Assembly (NCBI GenBank): GCA_902362435.1
Contig: CABIWW010000004.1
Span: forward strand, 110,134 to 174,133
Direction of reading: 5' to 3'
Length of the DNA stretch: 64,000 nt
Source: Eubacteriaceae bacterium
GTDB taxonomy: Bacteria > Bacillota > Clostridia > Peptostreptococcales > Anaerovoracaceae
Shown here: positions 35,991 through 44,705 of the stretch, piece by piece
Position numbering within the stretch: position 1 is the stretch's first letter
Layout of the letters: each line of letters begins with the position of its first letter
The notes under the pieces: model-generated
Told to the model about the DNA's origin: nothing
The model's input: only the letters and a program-made list of their open reading frames with translations
Database searches by the model: none
Program-made: the position numbers and the translations under genes

Positions 35991-37460
35991 ATGTCAAAAT
36001 TAACACTTAACTACAAAGCAATAGTAAAAATAATGGGGATCATAATCCTGATCCTGGGCATCTCCATGATCATACCATGGATCTACTCTGAAAAAACCGG
36101 AGACATAGATGCTGTTCACGCTTTCAGGATATGCTGCCCCGCGTCTGTGATCTTCGGACTTCTGATCACACTGCTCATAAAATCGCATAAGACAAAATTC
36201 AGAACCCGAGAAGGATATATAGTAGTCGCATCCTGCTGGATAGTTGCTTCTGTCATCGGTGCTTTCCCGTACTACCTCGCAGGTTTCGCGGAGCATTATA
36301 TCGACGCGCTCTTCGAATCCACATCAGGATTCACTACGACAGGCTGTTCTGTAGTTGCCGGAAAATTCCTTTCAGGTGGTCTGCTGCTGTGGAAAGCGAT
36401 ATCGAACTGGCTGGGCGGCATGGGAATACTTCTTTTCGTCATTTCCATCCTTCCTGCACTGGGAATAAACGGTCAGATAATCGCGAAGGCTGAGACCCCG
36501 GGACCCGTGCTCAAGAAGATGACCGTAAGGATGAGCGATTCTGCGAAAATACTGTATATAACCTATATATCATTCACGATACTGGAAATAATCCTTCTGA
36601 TGCTTTCAGGCAAAGTTCCGCTCTTTGATGCGGTCATCAACACCCTCGGAAGTATCAGTACAGGCGGAGTCCTCGTACATCCCACAGGCATCGCATACTA
36701 TGACAGCGTATACGTCGAAGTGGTTATCGCCGTGTTCTGCATCCTTTCATCGCTAAACTTCGTGCTTTACCACTATCTGATAACGGGGAAATTCGCGGAG
36801 GTCTTCAAGGATATCGAGCTCAGAGCCTTCCTCATCATCATGGCTGTCTCCATAGCAGTGTGCACCATCGCACTGATGGCCGCCACTGACACCGGCTTCG
36901 GAACAGCTCTTCGTGATTCGTTCTTCCAGGTAGTCAGCATGAGCACGACTTCCGGATACACCAGATCACCTTATATGACATGGCCTTCGACCTGCCAGAT
37001 AATCCTGGTAGCACTGATGTTCGTAGGAGGATGTGCATCTTCTACATCCGGTTCACTCAAAGTCGTACGTGTGCTGGTAATGTTCAAGCTGATATGGAGA
37101 GGCTGCATCAAGAGGATACATCCGCGTTCAGTCGTCGCGGTGAAGCTCGGAAAAACTGCAATCCCCGCTCCTGTAGTATCAGGAATATCAGCATTCGTAG
37201 TAACATATATGGGCATATTCCTGTTTTCATCATTCGTGCTGTCGTTTCAGGGCCTCGGTCTGGATGATACGCTGACATCAGCTCTTGCAATGCTTTCCAA
37301 CACAGGCAGCGCTTTTGGAGAAACTGCTTCGCTCGGCAATTTCTCCGCATTTCATCCTGTACTCAAACTTTACATGAGCTGCCTGATGATAATAGGACGT
37401 CTCGAGCTTTTCACGATAATAATCCTTTTCAGCAGAAACTTCTGGGGACGCGACAGATAG
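35991..37460 (+). CDS. Trk potassium-uptake channel subunit TrkH (second, divergent copy)
   Basis: The 489 residues have the same membrane layout and are clearly paralogous to the preceding TrkH (shared GGMGIL, ETPGP/EAPGP, MFVGGC/MFIGGC segments). Filter loops are FTTTGCSV, SISTGGVL, MSTTSGYT and SNTGSAFG. The third loop has Ser before the Gly and the fourth lacks the NIGPG motif of copy one. That suggests altered conductance or ion preference, but this is inference. The start has GGAGAACTC upstream. It shares the operon with trkA. Confidence 0.92.
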   Translation: MSKLTLNYKAIVKIMGIIILILGISMIIPWIYSEKTGDIDAVHAFRICCPASVIFGLLITLLIKSHKTKFRTREGYIVVASCWIVASVIGAFPYYLAGFAEHYIDALFESTSGFTTTGCSVVAGKFLSGGLLLWKAISNWLGGMGILLFVISILPALGINGQIIAKAETPGPVLKKMTVRMSDSAKILYITYISFTILEIILLMLSGKVPLFDAVINTLGSISTGGVLVHPTGIAYYDSVYVEVVIAVFCILSSLNFVLYHYLITGKFAEVFKDIELRAFLIIMAVSIAVCTIALMAATDTGFGTALRDSFFQVVSMSTTSGYTRSPYMTWPSTCQIILVALMFVGGCASSTSGSLKVVRVLVMFKLIWRGCIKRIHPRSVVAVKLGKTAIPAPVVSGISAFVVTYMGIFLFSSFVLSFQGLGLDDTLTSALAMLSNTGSAFGETASLGNFSAFHPVLKLYMSCLMIIGRLELFTIIILFSRNFWGRDR

Positions 37461-37549
37461 ACATAAAACACTGTAGAATAAAACCGCAGTGTGCCGGTAA
37501 ATAATAAGTGTGGATAAAAACTTCAAAAACCAGTAGAAGGAGCATTCAC

Positions 37550-38047
37550 ATGAAAGTAAAAGAACTGATGAGCACCGGCATCACCTGCATAATGGAAAAC
37601 ACTCCGGTAGCACTGGCTGCGCTTTACATGAAAAAAGACAACGTAGGCTCCATGCCTGTATGCGACAGCGCCGGACACCTCAAGGGCATAGTGACCGACC
37701 GCGATATCGTGCTGCGCGCGCTGGCATGCGAAAACAGCGACAGCAGCGAGTCTGCGCTTTCCATACCTGTATCGGACATCATGACCTGCGATCCGGTGAC
37801 CGTATCTTCCGATATGAGCGTACATGACGCCGCACTGCTTTTTTCTTCCTATCAGATAAGAAGGCTCCCTGTTACGGAAACCTCTAAACTCGTCGGTATG
37901 CTGTCTCTCGGGGACGTCGCCGCAAAACCGGTATGCATCGATGAAGCCGGTGATGCGCTGTCTTCGATAAGCGCTGCAGCCTCTACAGATGTCCCGCGAT
38001 CAGAAAATCGATCTCATGTTTTTCAAGGTCGACGTGATCCACGATGA
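37550..38047 (+). CDS. CBS-domain protein at the end of the trk operon
   Basis: 165 residues with two CBS motifs: MKVKELMSTGITCI to about 60, including GIVTDRDIVLRAL, and VSDIMTCDPVTVSSD to about 135, including LVGMLSLGDVA. CBS pairs bind adenine nucleotides and act as energy or ionic-strength sensors. The ATG at 37550 has GAAGGAG upstream. It follows the second trkH by 89 nt, so a role in regulating K+ uptake is plausible but unproven. The last 22 codons overlap the 3' end of the convergent rnr gene by 65 bp. Confidence 0.85.
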   Translation: MKVKELMSTGITCIMENTPVALAALYMKKDNVGSMPVCDSAGHLKGIVTDRDIVLRALACENSDSSESALSIPVSDIMTCDPVTVSSDMSVHDAALLFSSYQIRRLPVTETSKLVGMLSLGDVAAKPVCIDEAGDALSSISAAASTDVPRSENRSHVFQGRRDPR

Positions 38048-39932
38048 CGCGCACTTCATCCCCCAGCCTGTATACGTTCCCGGTACGCCTTCCCTCGAGG
38101 GCGTATTTTTCTTTGTGATAATCGTAGTAATCATCCCGCAGCTCATCTATCCTGACAAGCCCCTCCACGGTGTTCTCAAGCTGCACATATATCCCGAATC
38201 CCGTCACTCCGCTGATCACGCCGTCGAAGATCTCTCCGACATGATAGCTGATGTACTCGGCTTTCTTGAGCTTTTCGACCTCGCGTTCGGCTTCGACTGC
38301 TTTTCTCTCGGCGATCGATGACTGATCAGCCGCATATTCTGCTTTTTTGCGGAAATGCTTCAGCGCCTTGTCACTCAGGCCTTCATGTATGCTCTGCTTT
38401 ATTATCCGGTGGATCATTAGATCAGGGTATCTTCTTATCGGAGATGTAAAGTGGCAGTAATACTTGAGTGCCAGGCCGAAATGGCCTTCGCACGACGTGC
38501 TGTAAAACGCTTTCTGCATCGATCTTAGCGTCACAGAATTTACCACGTCTTCACCCGGTTTGCCTTTGGCGCTGTCGAGCACTGAGCATATAGCCTTCGG
38601 GTGTATGCCGTCGGCATTTCCCCTGAGCGTGATCCCGAAGCCTTTGAGGAAGATCCTGAGCTGCTCTATCTTATCGGCTGCCGGCTTTTCATGTACTCTG
38701 TACACGAATGGTGTCTCCATCCAGTAAAAATGCTCTGCAACCGTCTCGTTGGCAAGAAGCATGAACTCCTCTATCAGCTTGTTCGCACTTCGCCTCTGAG
38801 CTATACCGATGCCGGACGGTATACCGTTCTCATCCAGTGTGATATATGCTTCATCGAGGTCAAAATCGAGGCTTCCCCTGTCATGCCTCAGTTTTGAAAG
38901 TCTGACTGCCAGATTGTGCATCATGAATAGCTCATCTCTGATATGTGCATATTTTTCAGCGATACGTTTCTCGTTCCTTTCAATCAGATCCGATACATCA
39001 TCGTATACGAGCCTTTCGACGGAATTGATCACGCTCTCATATATCTCATGTCTGACCATGGTGCCATCCGCTGTTATCTCCATATCTACGGACAGTGTCA
39101 GCCTGTCCTCATGCGGATTGAGGCTGCAGATACCGTTTGACAGAGACTTCGGCAGCATCGGGATCACCTGATCCAGCAGATACACGCTCGTTCCCCTCTC
39201 AAGCGCCTCCTGATCCAGAGGGCCGTCTTCTTTCACGTAATGAGCCACATCAGCGATATGGACGCCCAGCAGATAGTTGCCGTTATCAAGCAGCTCTATC
39301 GATACCGCATCGTCAAAATCCTTTGAATCAGCTCCATCTATAGTGAATATCTTCTTTCCGCGAAGATCACGCCTGTTTTTCAGATCTTCGTCGCTTATCT
39401 TTCTCCTGCTTACAGCCTTTGCCTCTGCATTCACCTTTGACGGGAAAGTCTCGCGCATATTGTAGTTTCTTGCTATCGCTTTGATATCGCCGCCTGCCTG
39501 CCCGGCACGGCTTATTATCTCAATGATCCTGCCCTCGGCACTGTTGTGCCTGTCCGGGTATTTGATGATCTGCGCAACTACCTTGTCGCCCTTTTTCGCT
39601 CCGGAAAAATGCTTTTTCCGGATAAAGATATCCTCATTGAACTTTTTGCCGTCAGGCACAACGAATCCGAATTTCTTGCTTTTCTCGAATGTTCCTGCGA
39701 CCTCTGTGATCTCTCTGTTCAGGACTTTTGTGATTATCCCTTCCGGGGAATCTCTCCAGAAATATTCCGGGATCAGATCCACTTCGACTTCGTCTCCGTT
39801 CATCGCTCCGCCCATCGAATCTGCCGAAATGAATACATCCTTTTCAAGGCCTTCGCATTTTACGAATCCAAAACCGCGCCTGTGCTTGCTGAGTATACCT
39901 GTAAGATTTTTTCTCTTTTTCTTTTTAGCCAT
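37983..39932 (-). CDS. rnr: Ribonuclease R
   Basis: 3'-5' exoribonuclease of the RNase II/R family that degrades structured RNA. The 649 residues are somewhat short for RNase R. They comprise N-terminal cold-shock-like OB domains (GFGFVKCEGLEKDVFI; KFGFVVPDGKKFNEDIFI), the RNB catalytic core with DGADSKDFDDAV near 200 and HYCHFTSPIRRYPDL-like late core, and a C-terminal S1 domain (about 565-645). A strong ribosome site is missing directly before the ATG at 39932 (see the mini-ORF upstream). smpB does not follow. Confidence 0.95.
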   Translation of the reverse strand: MAKKKKRKNLTGILSKHRRGFGFVKCEGLEKDVFISADSMGGAMNGDEVEVDLIPEYFWRDSPEGIITKVLNREITEVAGTFEKSKKFGFVVPDGKKFNEDIFIRKKHFSGAKKGDKVVAQIIKYPDRHNSAEGRIIEIISRAGQAGGDIKAIARNYNMRETFPSKVNAEAKAVSRRKISDEDLKNRRDLRGKKIFTIDGADSKDFDDAVSIELLDNGNYLLGVHIADVAHYVKEDGPLDQEALERGTSVYLLDQVIPMLPKSLSNGICSLNPHEDRLTLSVDMEITADGTMVRHEIYESVINSVERLVYDDVSDLIERNEKRIAEKYAHIRDELFMMHNLAVRLSKLRHDRGSLDFDLDEAYITLDENGIPSGIGIAQRRSANKLIEEFMLLANETVAEHFYWMETPFVYRVHEKPAADKIEQLRIFLKGFGITLRGNADGIHPKAICSVLDSAKGKPGEDVVNSVTLRSMQKAFYSTSCEGHFGLALKYYCHFTSPIRRYPDLMIHRIIKQSIHEGLSDKALKHFRKKAEYAADQSSIAERKAVEAEREVEKLKKAEYISYHVGEIFDGVISGVTGFGIYVQLENTVEGLVRIDELRDDYYDYHKEKYALEGRRTGNVYRLGDEVRVIVDHVDLEKHEIDFLIAGHL

Positions 39933-39935
39933 TTG

Positions 39936-39968
39936 TCATATATCATGCGCGCCTGATGTCGCGCGCAT
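39936..39968 (-). promoter_or_regulatory. Mini-ORF and hairpin in front of rnr
   Basis: A 10-codon ORF (M-R-A-T-S-G-A-H-D-I, then TGA) sits after a GGAGG at 3 nt spacing and ends one codon before the rnr ATG, in the same frame. Its first 24 nt form a GC-rich perfect 8-bp hairpin (39945-39952 with 39961-39968). It could couple rnr translation by re-initiation or occlude it. Coding status is unproven. Confidence 0.4.
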
Positions 39969-39979
39969 TATCCTCCGAT

Positions 39980-40037
39980 CCTTAAGATCTGCATCCCGCT
40001 CCACAGCCTTGCCGGGCGAAAACTGCAGATCTTTAGG
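39980..40037 (-). other. Inverted repeat in the rnr 5' region
   Basis: Arms of 13 nt with one mismatch (39980-39992 and 40025-40037) enclose about 32 nt between the lipoprotein terminator and the rnr mini-ORF. Probably an mRNA leader structure of rnr. Confidence 0.4.
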
Positions 40038-40059
40038 TATTATTTTCATTTTACAGCAT

Positions 40060-40082
40060 AAAAGGTGGCTGTGCCACCCTTT
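40060..40082 (-). terminator. Terminator after the small lipoprotein gene
   Basis: A 10-bp stem with a 3-nt loop whose 3' arm ends in TTTT on the minus strand, 10 nt past the lipoprotein stop. Confidence 0.65.
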
Positions 40083-40092
40083 ACACTAAAAT

Positions 40093-40386
40093 TTACCTGT
40101 TGTTTCTGTCGCCGGCAGAATCGTTTCTGTCATTGCCGTCCATAGCATCTTTGACATCATCGACAGCATCTTCAGCACCGTCCTTCATGTCCTCGGCGCC
40201 GTCTTTCATATCCTGTGTCACAGAATCATCTTTGTTCCTGTTGCCGTTGTCTCTGTCTACGCTCTCTTCAGTCACACTTTTGTTGCTGTCATCATTCATA
40301 CCATTATCATTATTGCTGCCGCATCCGGCAAACATCATGAGTGACAGACAGAGAACCGCAGACAGTAAAATCCTGTTTTTCTTCAT
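40093..40386 (-). CDS. Small acidic lipoprotein of unknown function
   Basis: 97 residues: a Lys-rich start, a hydrophobic signal sequence (about 6-20) and a lipobox MFAGC with the lipidated Cys at 22. The mature part is almost wholly Asp/Asn/Glu/Lys/Ser. It contains a tandem heptad (DMKDGAE twice, then a degenerate third copy) around 58-80 that looks helical and amphipathic. AGAGGAG precedes the ATG. No family recognised. It is a single gene with its own terminator; its role at the cell surface is unknown. Confidence 0.82.
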   Translation of the reverse strand: MKKNRILLSAVLCLSLMMFAGCGSNNDNGMNDDSNKSVTEESVDRDNGNRNKDDSVTQDMKDGAEDMKDGAEDAVDDVKDAMDGNDRNDSAGDRNNR

Positions 40387-40486
40387 GGCTTTTCTCCTCT
40401 CATGTTTTCTTTTATATTATTTGCCGCTTCTATGCCAAATATATATCACAGTCTATTCCAAATTATGTATTTTTTATATCGCCGAC

Positions 40487-41416
40487 TTACAATTCGATGA
40501 TTATAGCAAACAAAGGTATCACTGCGAGAGAAGAAAGCGTGGAAAGCAGTACTACTTTCGTTGCAAAATCCGTTTCCCCATGGTACTGTCTGCTGAACAG
40601 AACGCTCGCTGACGCTGCAGGCATCGCAAAGCACAATACTATGACTTTCTCCATCAGAGAAAACTCTTCTGCCAGGATTTTTACAAATACAAGCGCCAGT
40701 ACAGGAATTACTACCAGTTTGAAGAAAATAACAACGTATACCTGCCATTCTCCTAAAAGGGTTCTCACTTTCATGCTCCCCAGCTGGTATCCTATAACAA
40801 ACATGGCCAGCGGAGTAGTTGCATTTCCTATCATTTCCACTGAACCACCAAGCATTTCCGGCAGTCTGAAATCAGCAAGAAACAATATCAGTCCGATCAG
40901 CACTCCTATCATCCCCGGGCTCAGCAGCTCCTTTGGTTCCAGCTTTGATTTCTTACCGGCAGACAGCTGTATCAGCGTTATGCCGACAGTAAACATAAAT
41001 ATATCATTCACCAGCTCTATTATCGCTGTAAAAAACAATGCTTCTGAACCATACAATGCTTTCATCACCGGTATCCCTATAAATCCTGTATTGCCAAATA
41101 TCAATGCGAATACCATGAGATAGCGCTTGCCAGAAGATAGTCTCATCAATTTCGCCACAGAGAAGCCTATAAGCGCTATAACTGCAAACAGCACCATACT
41201 TACTGCCATTATATACCCACTCTGTTTAAGTATATCAATGCTGAAATTCACCTGCATGGCATCTATTACCAGGCATGGCCATGTGAGATTCACTGTTACC
41301 GAAGTCACTGCATCTACTTGATGTTCATCCAGTATATCTTTTTTTCTAAAAATAAAACCGGGCACCATCATTATAAAAATCATTGCCAGAGAACTGAGTA
41401 TTTCACTTATCAGCAT
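40487..41416 (-). CDS. AEC-family transporter (auxin efflux carrier-like)
   Basis: About 309 residues with ten hydrophobic helices in two five-helix halves. It has the family traits of an early MIMMVPGFIFRKK segment, GNTGFIGIPV near 110 and a late FAMPAASASVLFSRQY. Bacterial AEC proteins commonly export or exchange malate or other organic acids; the substrate here is unknown. The ATG at 41416 with GGAGG 6 nt upstream is preferred to a TTG one codon earlier. It appears to be a single-gene unit. Confidence 0.88.
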   Translation of the reverse strand: MLISEILSSLAMIFIMMVPGFIFRKKDILDEHQVDAVTSVTVNLTWPCLVIDAMQVNFSIDILKQSGYIMAVSMVLFAVIALIGFSVAKLMRLSSGKRYLMVFALIFGNTGFIGIPVMKALYGSEALFFTAIIELVNDIFMFTVGITLIQLSAGKKSKLEPKELLSPGMIGVLIGLILFLADFRLPEMLGGSVEMIGNATTPLAMFVIGYQLGSMKVRTLLGEWQVYVVIFFKLVVIPVLALVFVKILAEEFSLMEKVIVLCFAMPAASASVLFSRQYHGETDFATKVVLLSTLSSLAVIPLFAIIIEL

Positions 41417-41646
41417 CAACTACCTCCTGCTTTCTACTTCCGCACAAATGATCACATAAGAGTGATAAAGCGCATTATTATCGTACAACCTATCATTTTT
41501 TCACAAGCTTATCAACAAAAAAACAGTATCAGAAACCAAGACTCACTCTCTTTATATACATCGAGACTATAAAAATAGAACAGCCTGCTGGATATATCAG
41601 CGACAGACCGTCCCATTTTATTTAATATGCTGTTTCTGTTTTTTCT

Positions 41647-42780
41647 TTATTTTTTCTGCTGAATGAACTCTGAATAAGCTTTTGCCGATGCCGCTTCCAC
41701 AAGCTTGTCTGCATGTTTCAGCGAATATTCAACAGTCACGTCATCAGGTTTTATACAGTATATATCACTCACGCCATTCTGATAAAGAGCTTCTGCGCCT
41801 TTCCCTACTATGCCCGCAAGCATTACCACCGGTACATCGTACTTCTGCGCTATCCTGGCCACTCCATAAGGAGTCTTGCCGTTAAGCGTCTGTCCGTCGC
41901 ATTTGCCCTCTCCAGTAAGCACGAGGTCTGCTGTTTTTATTTTCTGATCCAGCTCTGAAAGCTCCGTCATTATCGTTATTCCCTCAGCGAGTCTACCGTT
42001 AAGGAAAGCTATCGCTCCTCCTCCAAGTCCACCGGCTGCACCTGAGCCCGGGACCTCTGCGATATCCTTGCCGAGACAGTCTCTGATAACTCCTGCAAAG
42101 TTCTTAAGGTTGTCGTCCAGCACTTTTACAGTTGCTTCATCCGCGCCTTTCTGCGGTCCGAAGATCCGGCTTGCACCGTTCTCACCGCAAAGAGGATTCT
42201 TTACGTCACATGCGATCATGAACTCAGATTCTGCTATACGCGTGTCTGCGTTCTTCGCATCTATCCTGACCAGCTCGCTGAGCGCACCGCCGCCGTATGC
42301 GATATCATTTCCGTCTTTGTCAAGCAGCCTGTAGCCCAAAGCTGCAGCCATGCCTGCTCCGCCGTCATTCGTCGCACTTCCGCCCAGACCTATTATAAAT
42401 GATCTGTAGCCTTTATCCAGCGCCGCCTTTATCAGCTCTCCAAGACCGAATGTCGTCGTTTTGAGCGGATTCAGCTCATCCTCGGTCAAAAGTGTTATCC
42501 CGGACGTCTCTGCTACTTCTATGACGCAGATATTCTCGCGAAACACTCCGTACTTTGCCTTCGTCGGCTTCCCTGCAGGTCCGGTCACTTCCAGATATTC
42601 AGTCCGCCCGTTGAAAAGCTGGACTATATTATCCGTTATACCTTCTCCGCCGTCCGCCATTGGCGCTTCACAGATGACTGCTGCCGGGTCGATAGATGTT
42701 ATGCCCTTTTTCATGGCCTCTACAACTTCGATCGCAGACAAACTTCCCTTGAATGAATCTGGCGCCAATACTACTTTCAT
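41647..42780 (-). CDS. Glycerate kinase (GarK/GlxK family)
   Basis: Phosphorylates D-glycerate, usually to 2-phosphoglycerate in this family, feeding lower glycolysis. The 377 residues start with the hallmark VLAPDSFKGSLSA and contain PMADGGEGITD, GLGGSATNDGGAGMA, PGSGAAGGLGGGAIAFL and LTGEGKCDGQT. GAAGGAG precedes the ATG. Downstream of a sodium symporter pair, so it may serve catabolism of an imported acid, but an 85-nt gap leaves co-transcription open. Confidence 0.95.
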   Translation of the reverse strand: MKVVLAPDSFKGSLSAIEVVEAMKKGITSIDPAAVICEAPMADGGEGITDNIVQLFNGRTEYLEVTGPAGKPTKAKYGVFRENICVIEVAETSGITLLTEDELNPLKTTTFGLGELIKAALDKGYRSFIIGLGGSATNDGGAGMAAALGYRLLDKDGNDIAYGGGALSELVRIDAKNADTRIAESEFMIACDVKNPLCGENGASRIFGPQKGADEATVKVLDDNLKNFAGVIRDCLGKDIAEVPGSGAAGGLGGGAIAFLNGRLAEGITIMTELSELDQKIKTADLVLTGEGKCDGQTLNGKTPYGVARIAQKYDVPVVMLAGIVGKGAEALYQNGVSDIYCIKPDDVTVEYSLKHADKLVEAASAKAYSEFIQQKK

Positions 42781-42839
42781 GCTTTCACTCCTTCAGCTTC
42801 AAAACTTTCTCTCTTCCCAATCCTTTTAAATGCACATGT

Positions 42840-42852
42840 CCGGCTGTGCCGG
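42840..42852. other. Short GC hairpin between the small membrane protein and glycerate kinase genes
   Basis: A 5-bp perfect stem with a 3-nt loop. No T tract follows on either strand, so it is not a convincing terminator. Confidence 0.25.
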
Positions 42853-42865
42853 CGCTCAGCATCGA

Positions 42866-43123
42866 CTAATGAACTGCCTCACTCTCTTCTTCCTCGTCTT
42901 CATCATCATCATTCTTGAATACGCCTTTTGCAACTTCTATAAGATAGAGTATAAAGCAGAGCGGTCCGTATATAAGCGCACCTATGCCCAGTATAAGAGG
43001 CAGTGCCTGATCTGACTGCTTGTATATCAGCACTCCGAAAAACAGGGTGAGCAGTATAGTGCAGACAGCAGTTATATTCGCCATTTTATGTTTTGCTTCA
43101 AGACTAAGTCCTTTTTTCTCCAT
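42866..43123 (-). CDS. Small two-helix membrane protein next to the SSS symporter
   Basis: 85 residues: a short basic N-terminus, two hydrophobic helices (about 15-33 and 42-64) and a strikingly acidic cytoplasmic tail (Asp/Glu run from about 71 to 81). An AGGAGG site with 7-8 nt spacing precedes the ATG, 16 nt after the symporter stop. The architecture resembles the small YhdT-like partner that accompanies the PanF pantothenate symporter. I see the likeness in layout only and cannot show homology. Probably a symporter accessory protein. Confidence 0.7.
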   Translation of the reverse strand: MEKKGLSLEAKHKMANITAVCTILLTLFFGVLIYKQSDQALPLILGIGALIYGPLCFILYLIEVAKGVFKNDDDEDEEEESEAVH

Positions 43124-43139
43124 AATTACACCTCCTGAT

Positions 43140-44597
43140 CTATACGCCTGCGTCCAGTTTAGCTTTGCTCTTGGAATACCTGCCGTAAGTTGCGTTGCAT
43201 ACTATAAGATAAACTACTGTATTGAATGCAAAGCATATCAGGCTGGATGGTATATCGTAAGGGCATTCCAGTACGAATTCCCATACCATGTACATAACTA
43301 TAGTAAGCGTCATGCTCCAGAAACCTCCGGCAGGTGTTCTTCTCTTGTAGTAAAGTCCGAACAGCATAGGTACTATGAATGCTGCTACAGAGAATCCGCC
43401 TACATAATACCATGCTTTCTGGATCCCGCCTTCCCAGAAGTATGTACAGAATATCATCGCGACACCGATAGCCCATACAGCTATTCGTGTACCCATGAGG
43501 TCGCCTTTGTCCGTCATGTTCTTATTTATGAAGCCCTTGACGATATCATGCGATATTGCAGCGCCTCCAACGAGATAATCGGCACTTACCGTAGACATTA
43601 CCGCAGCAAGCAGTGATGCTACGAACAGACCCCGGAGACCTATAGGAAGTGTCGTGAATACTACTGCCCAGAATGCTTCTGCAGGTGATTCAGCTGCAAG
43701 TTCCGGGAACATCGTCAGTGCAGCCATTCCTGCGAAAACATTTATCGACATGAAAAACTGACCGAACAGTATGATGAATGAATATGCGACCTTGAGATCT
43801 GCAGCGGATCTTGCGGATTCGAACCGCTGATAAGACTGTGCGTTCGCATATATCGCCACCGCACTTACCAGCCATGCCGCTATTTCCATCGCATTGTTGC
43901 CTCCGCTTATCGTTACGAAATCAGGGTTTACTGCCGCCGCCTGACTGAACAGAGGTCCGAAGCCTCCATAGTAATTGTATATCCCCAGACACAGTGTTCC
44001 TGCTGCAACAGTCATGATAACGAACTGTATCATGTCTGTGAGTGCAAGTCCCCATAAACCTGAAAGCGAAGTGTAAACGATACATATAAGTCCGAGAAGT
44101 GCGAACGACAGCCACATGTTTATGCCTGTAACATACGCGATTACCTGTCCGCCAGCTACTAACAGAGCTGAGTCATAGAACATCTGCGGGAGTATTCCCA
44201 GTGCAACTACGAGCTTTGTCTTGTTGTCATACAGATATGACATCAGGTCTGGCATCGTAACGACCCAGTCAGGGAATTTCTCTCTAACACGAGGACCGAT
44301 CCACAGTGCAAGAGGAAGCTTCATGATAGTCGTCGGAATCAGATAGAAGAACAGGATACATACACCCATTGTCGTTCCGCATTCTGCCGCACCTACTATC
44401 GACCATGAATCCTCCCAGCTGGCAGCTCCCACGCCGATCAGAATAGGTATCGTGAGACGTCTTGAGGCAACGAAGAAGCTCTTCATGCTCTTTCCTGCCT
44501 TTCCTCTCATGAGGATACCTACAGCAATGATACCGGCAAAATACAGCAGTATCAGTGCCGTGTCCAGTCCGGACCATAAACTTTGAATATCAACCAT
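43140..44597 (-). CDS. Sodium:solute symporter family (SSS) transporter
   Basis: About 485 residues with 13 or so hydrophobic helices. It shows SSS features: an N-terminal helix pair followed by GKAGKSMKSFFVASRRL, GAASWEDSWSIVGAAE, SLSGLWGLALTDMIQF near 200 and LFVASLLAAVMSTVSADYL-like segment (shortened) near 330 around the Na+ site. The substrate cannot be read from sequence. The ATG at 44597 is chosen because GGAGGG lies 9 nt upstream; an ATG seven codons earlier overlaps that site. It is followed by the small acidic-tailed membrane protein. Confidence 0.92.
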   Translation of the reverse strand: MVDIQSLWSGLDTALILLYFAGIIAVGILMRGKAGKSMKSFFVASRRLTIPILIGVGAASWEDSWSIVGAAECGTTMGVCILFFYLIPTTIMKLPLALWIGPRVREKFPDWVVTMPDLMSYLYDNKTKLVVALGILPQMFYDSALLVAGGQVIAYVTGINMWLSFALLGLICIVYTSLSGLWGLALTDMIQFVIMTVAAGTLCLGIYNYYGGFGPLFSQAAAVNPDFVTISGGNNAMEIAAWLVSAVAIYANAQSYQRFESARSAADLKVAYSFIILFGQFFMSINVFAGMAALTMFPELAAESPAEAFWAVVFTTLPIGLRGLFVASLLAAVMSTVSADYLVGGAAISHDIVKGFINKNMTDKGDLMGTRIAVWAIGVAMIFCTYFWEGGIQKAWYYVGGFSVAAFIVPMLFGLYYKRRTPAGGFWSMTLTIVMYMVWEFVLECPYDIPSSLICFAFNTVVYLIVCNATYGRYSKSKAKLDAGV

Positions 44598-44705
44598 TAC
44601 CTTTTTCCCTCCATTCATAATTAATTAAATAATTCAGTAATGTAAATAAATGTATAGTGTGAATATAAATTTATTGTCTCTGTAAAAATCAGACTCTTTC
44701 CGTCA

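Noticed and set aside
39933..40092. tmRNA or other known ncRNA near rnr
   Set aside because: ssrA often follows rnr-smpB, but the segment lies upstream of rnr, is too short and lacks the tRNA-like end.
41318..41572. 84-residue plus-strand frame between the AEC transporter and glycerate kinase genes
   Set aside because: Largely antisense to the AEC start region, without ribosome site or conserved features.
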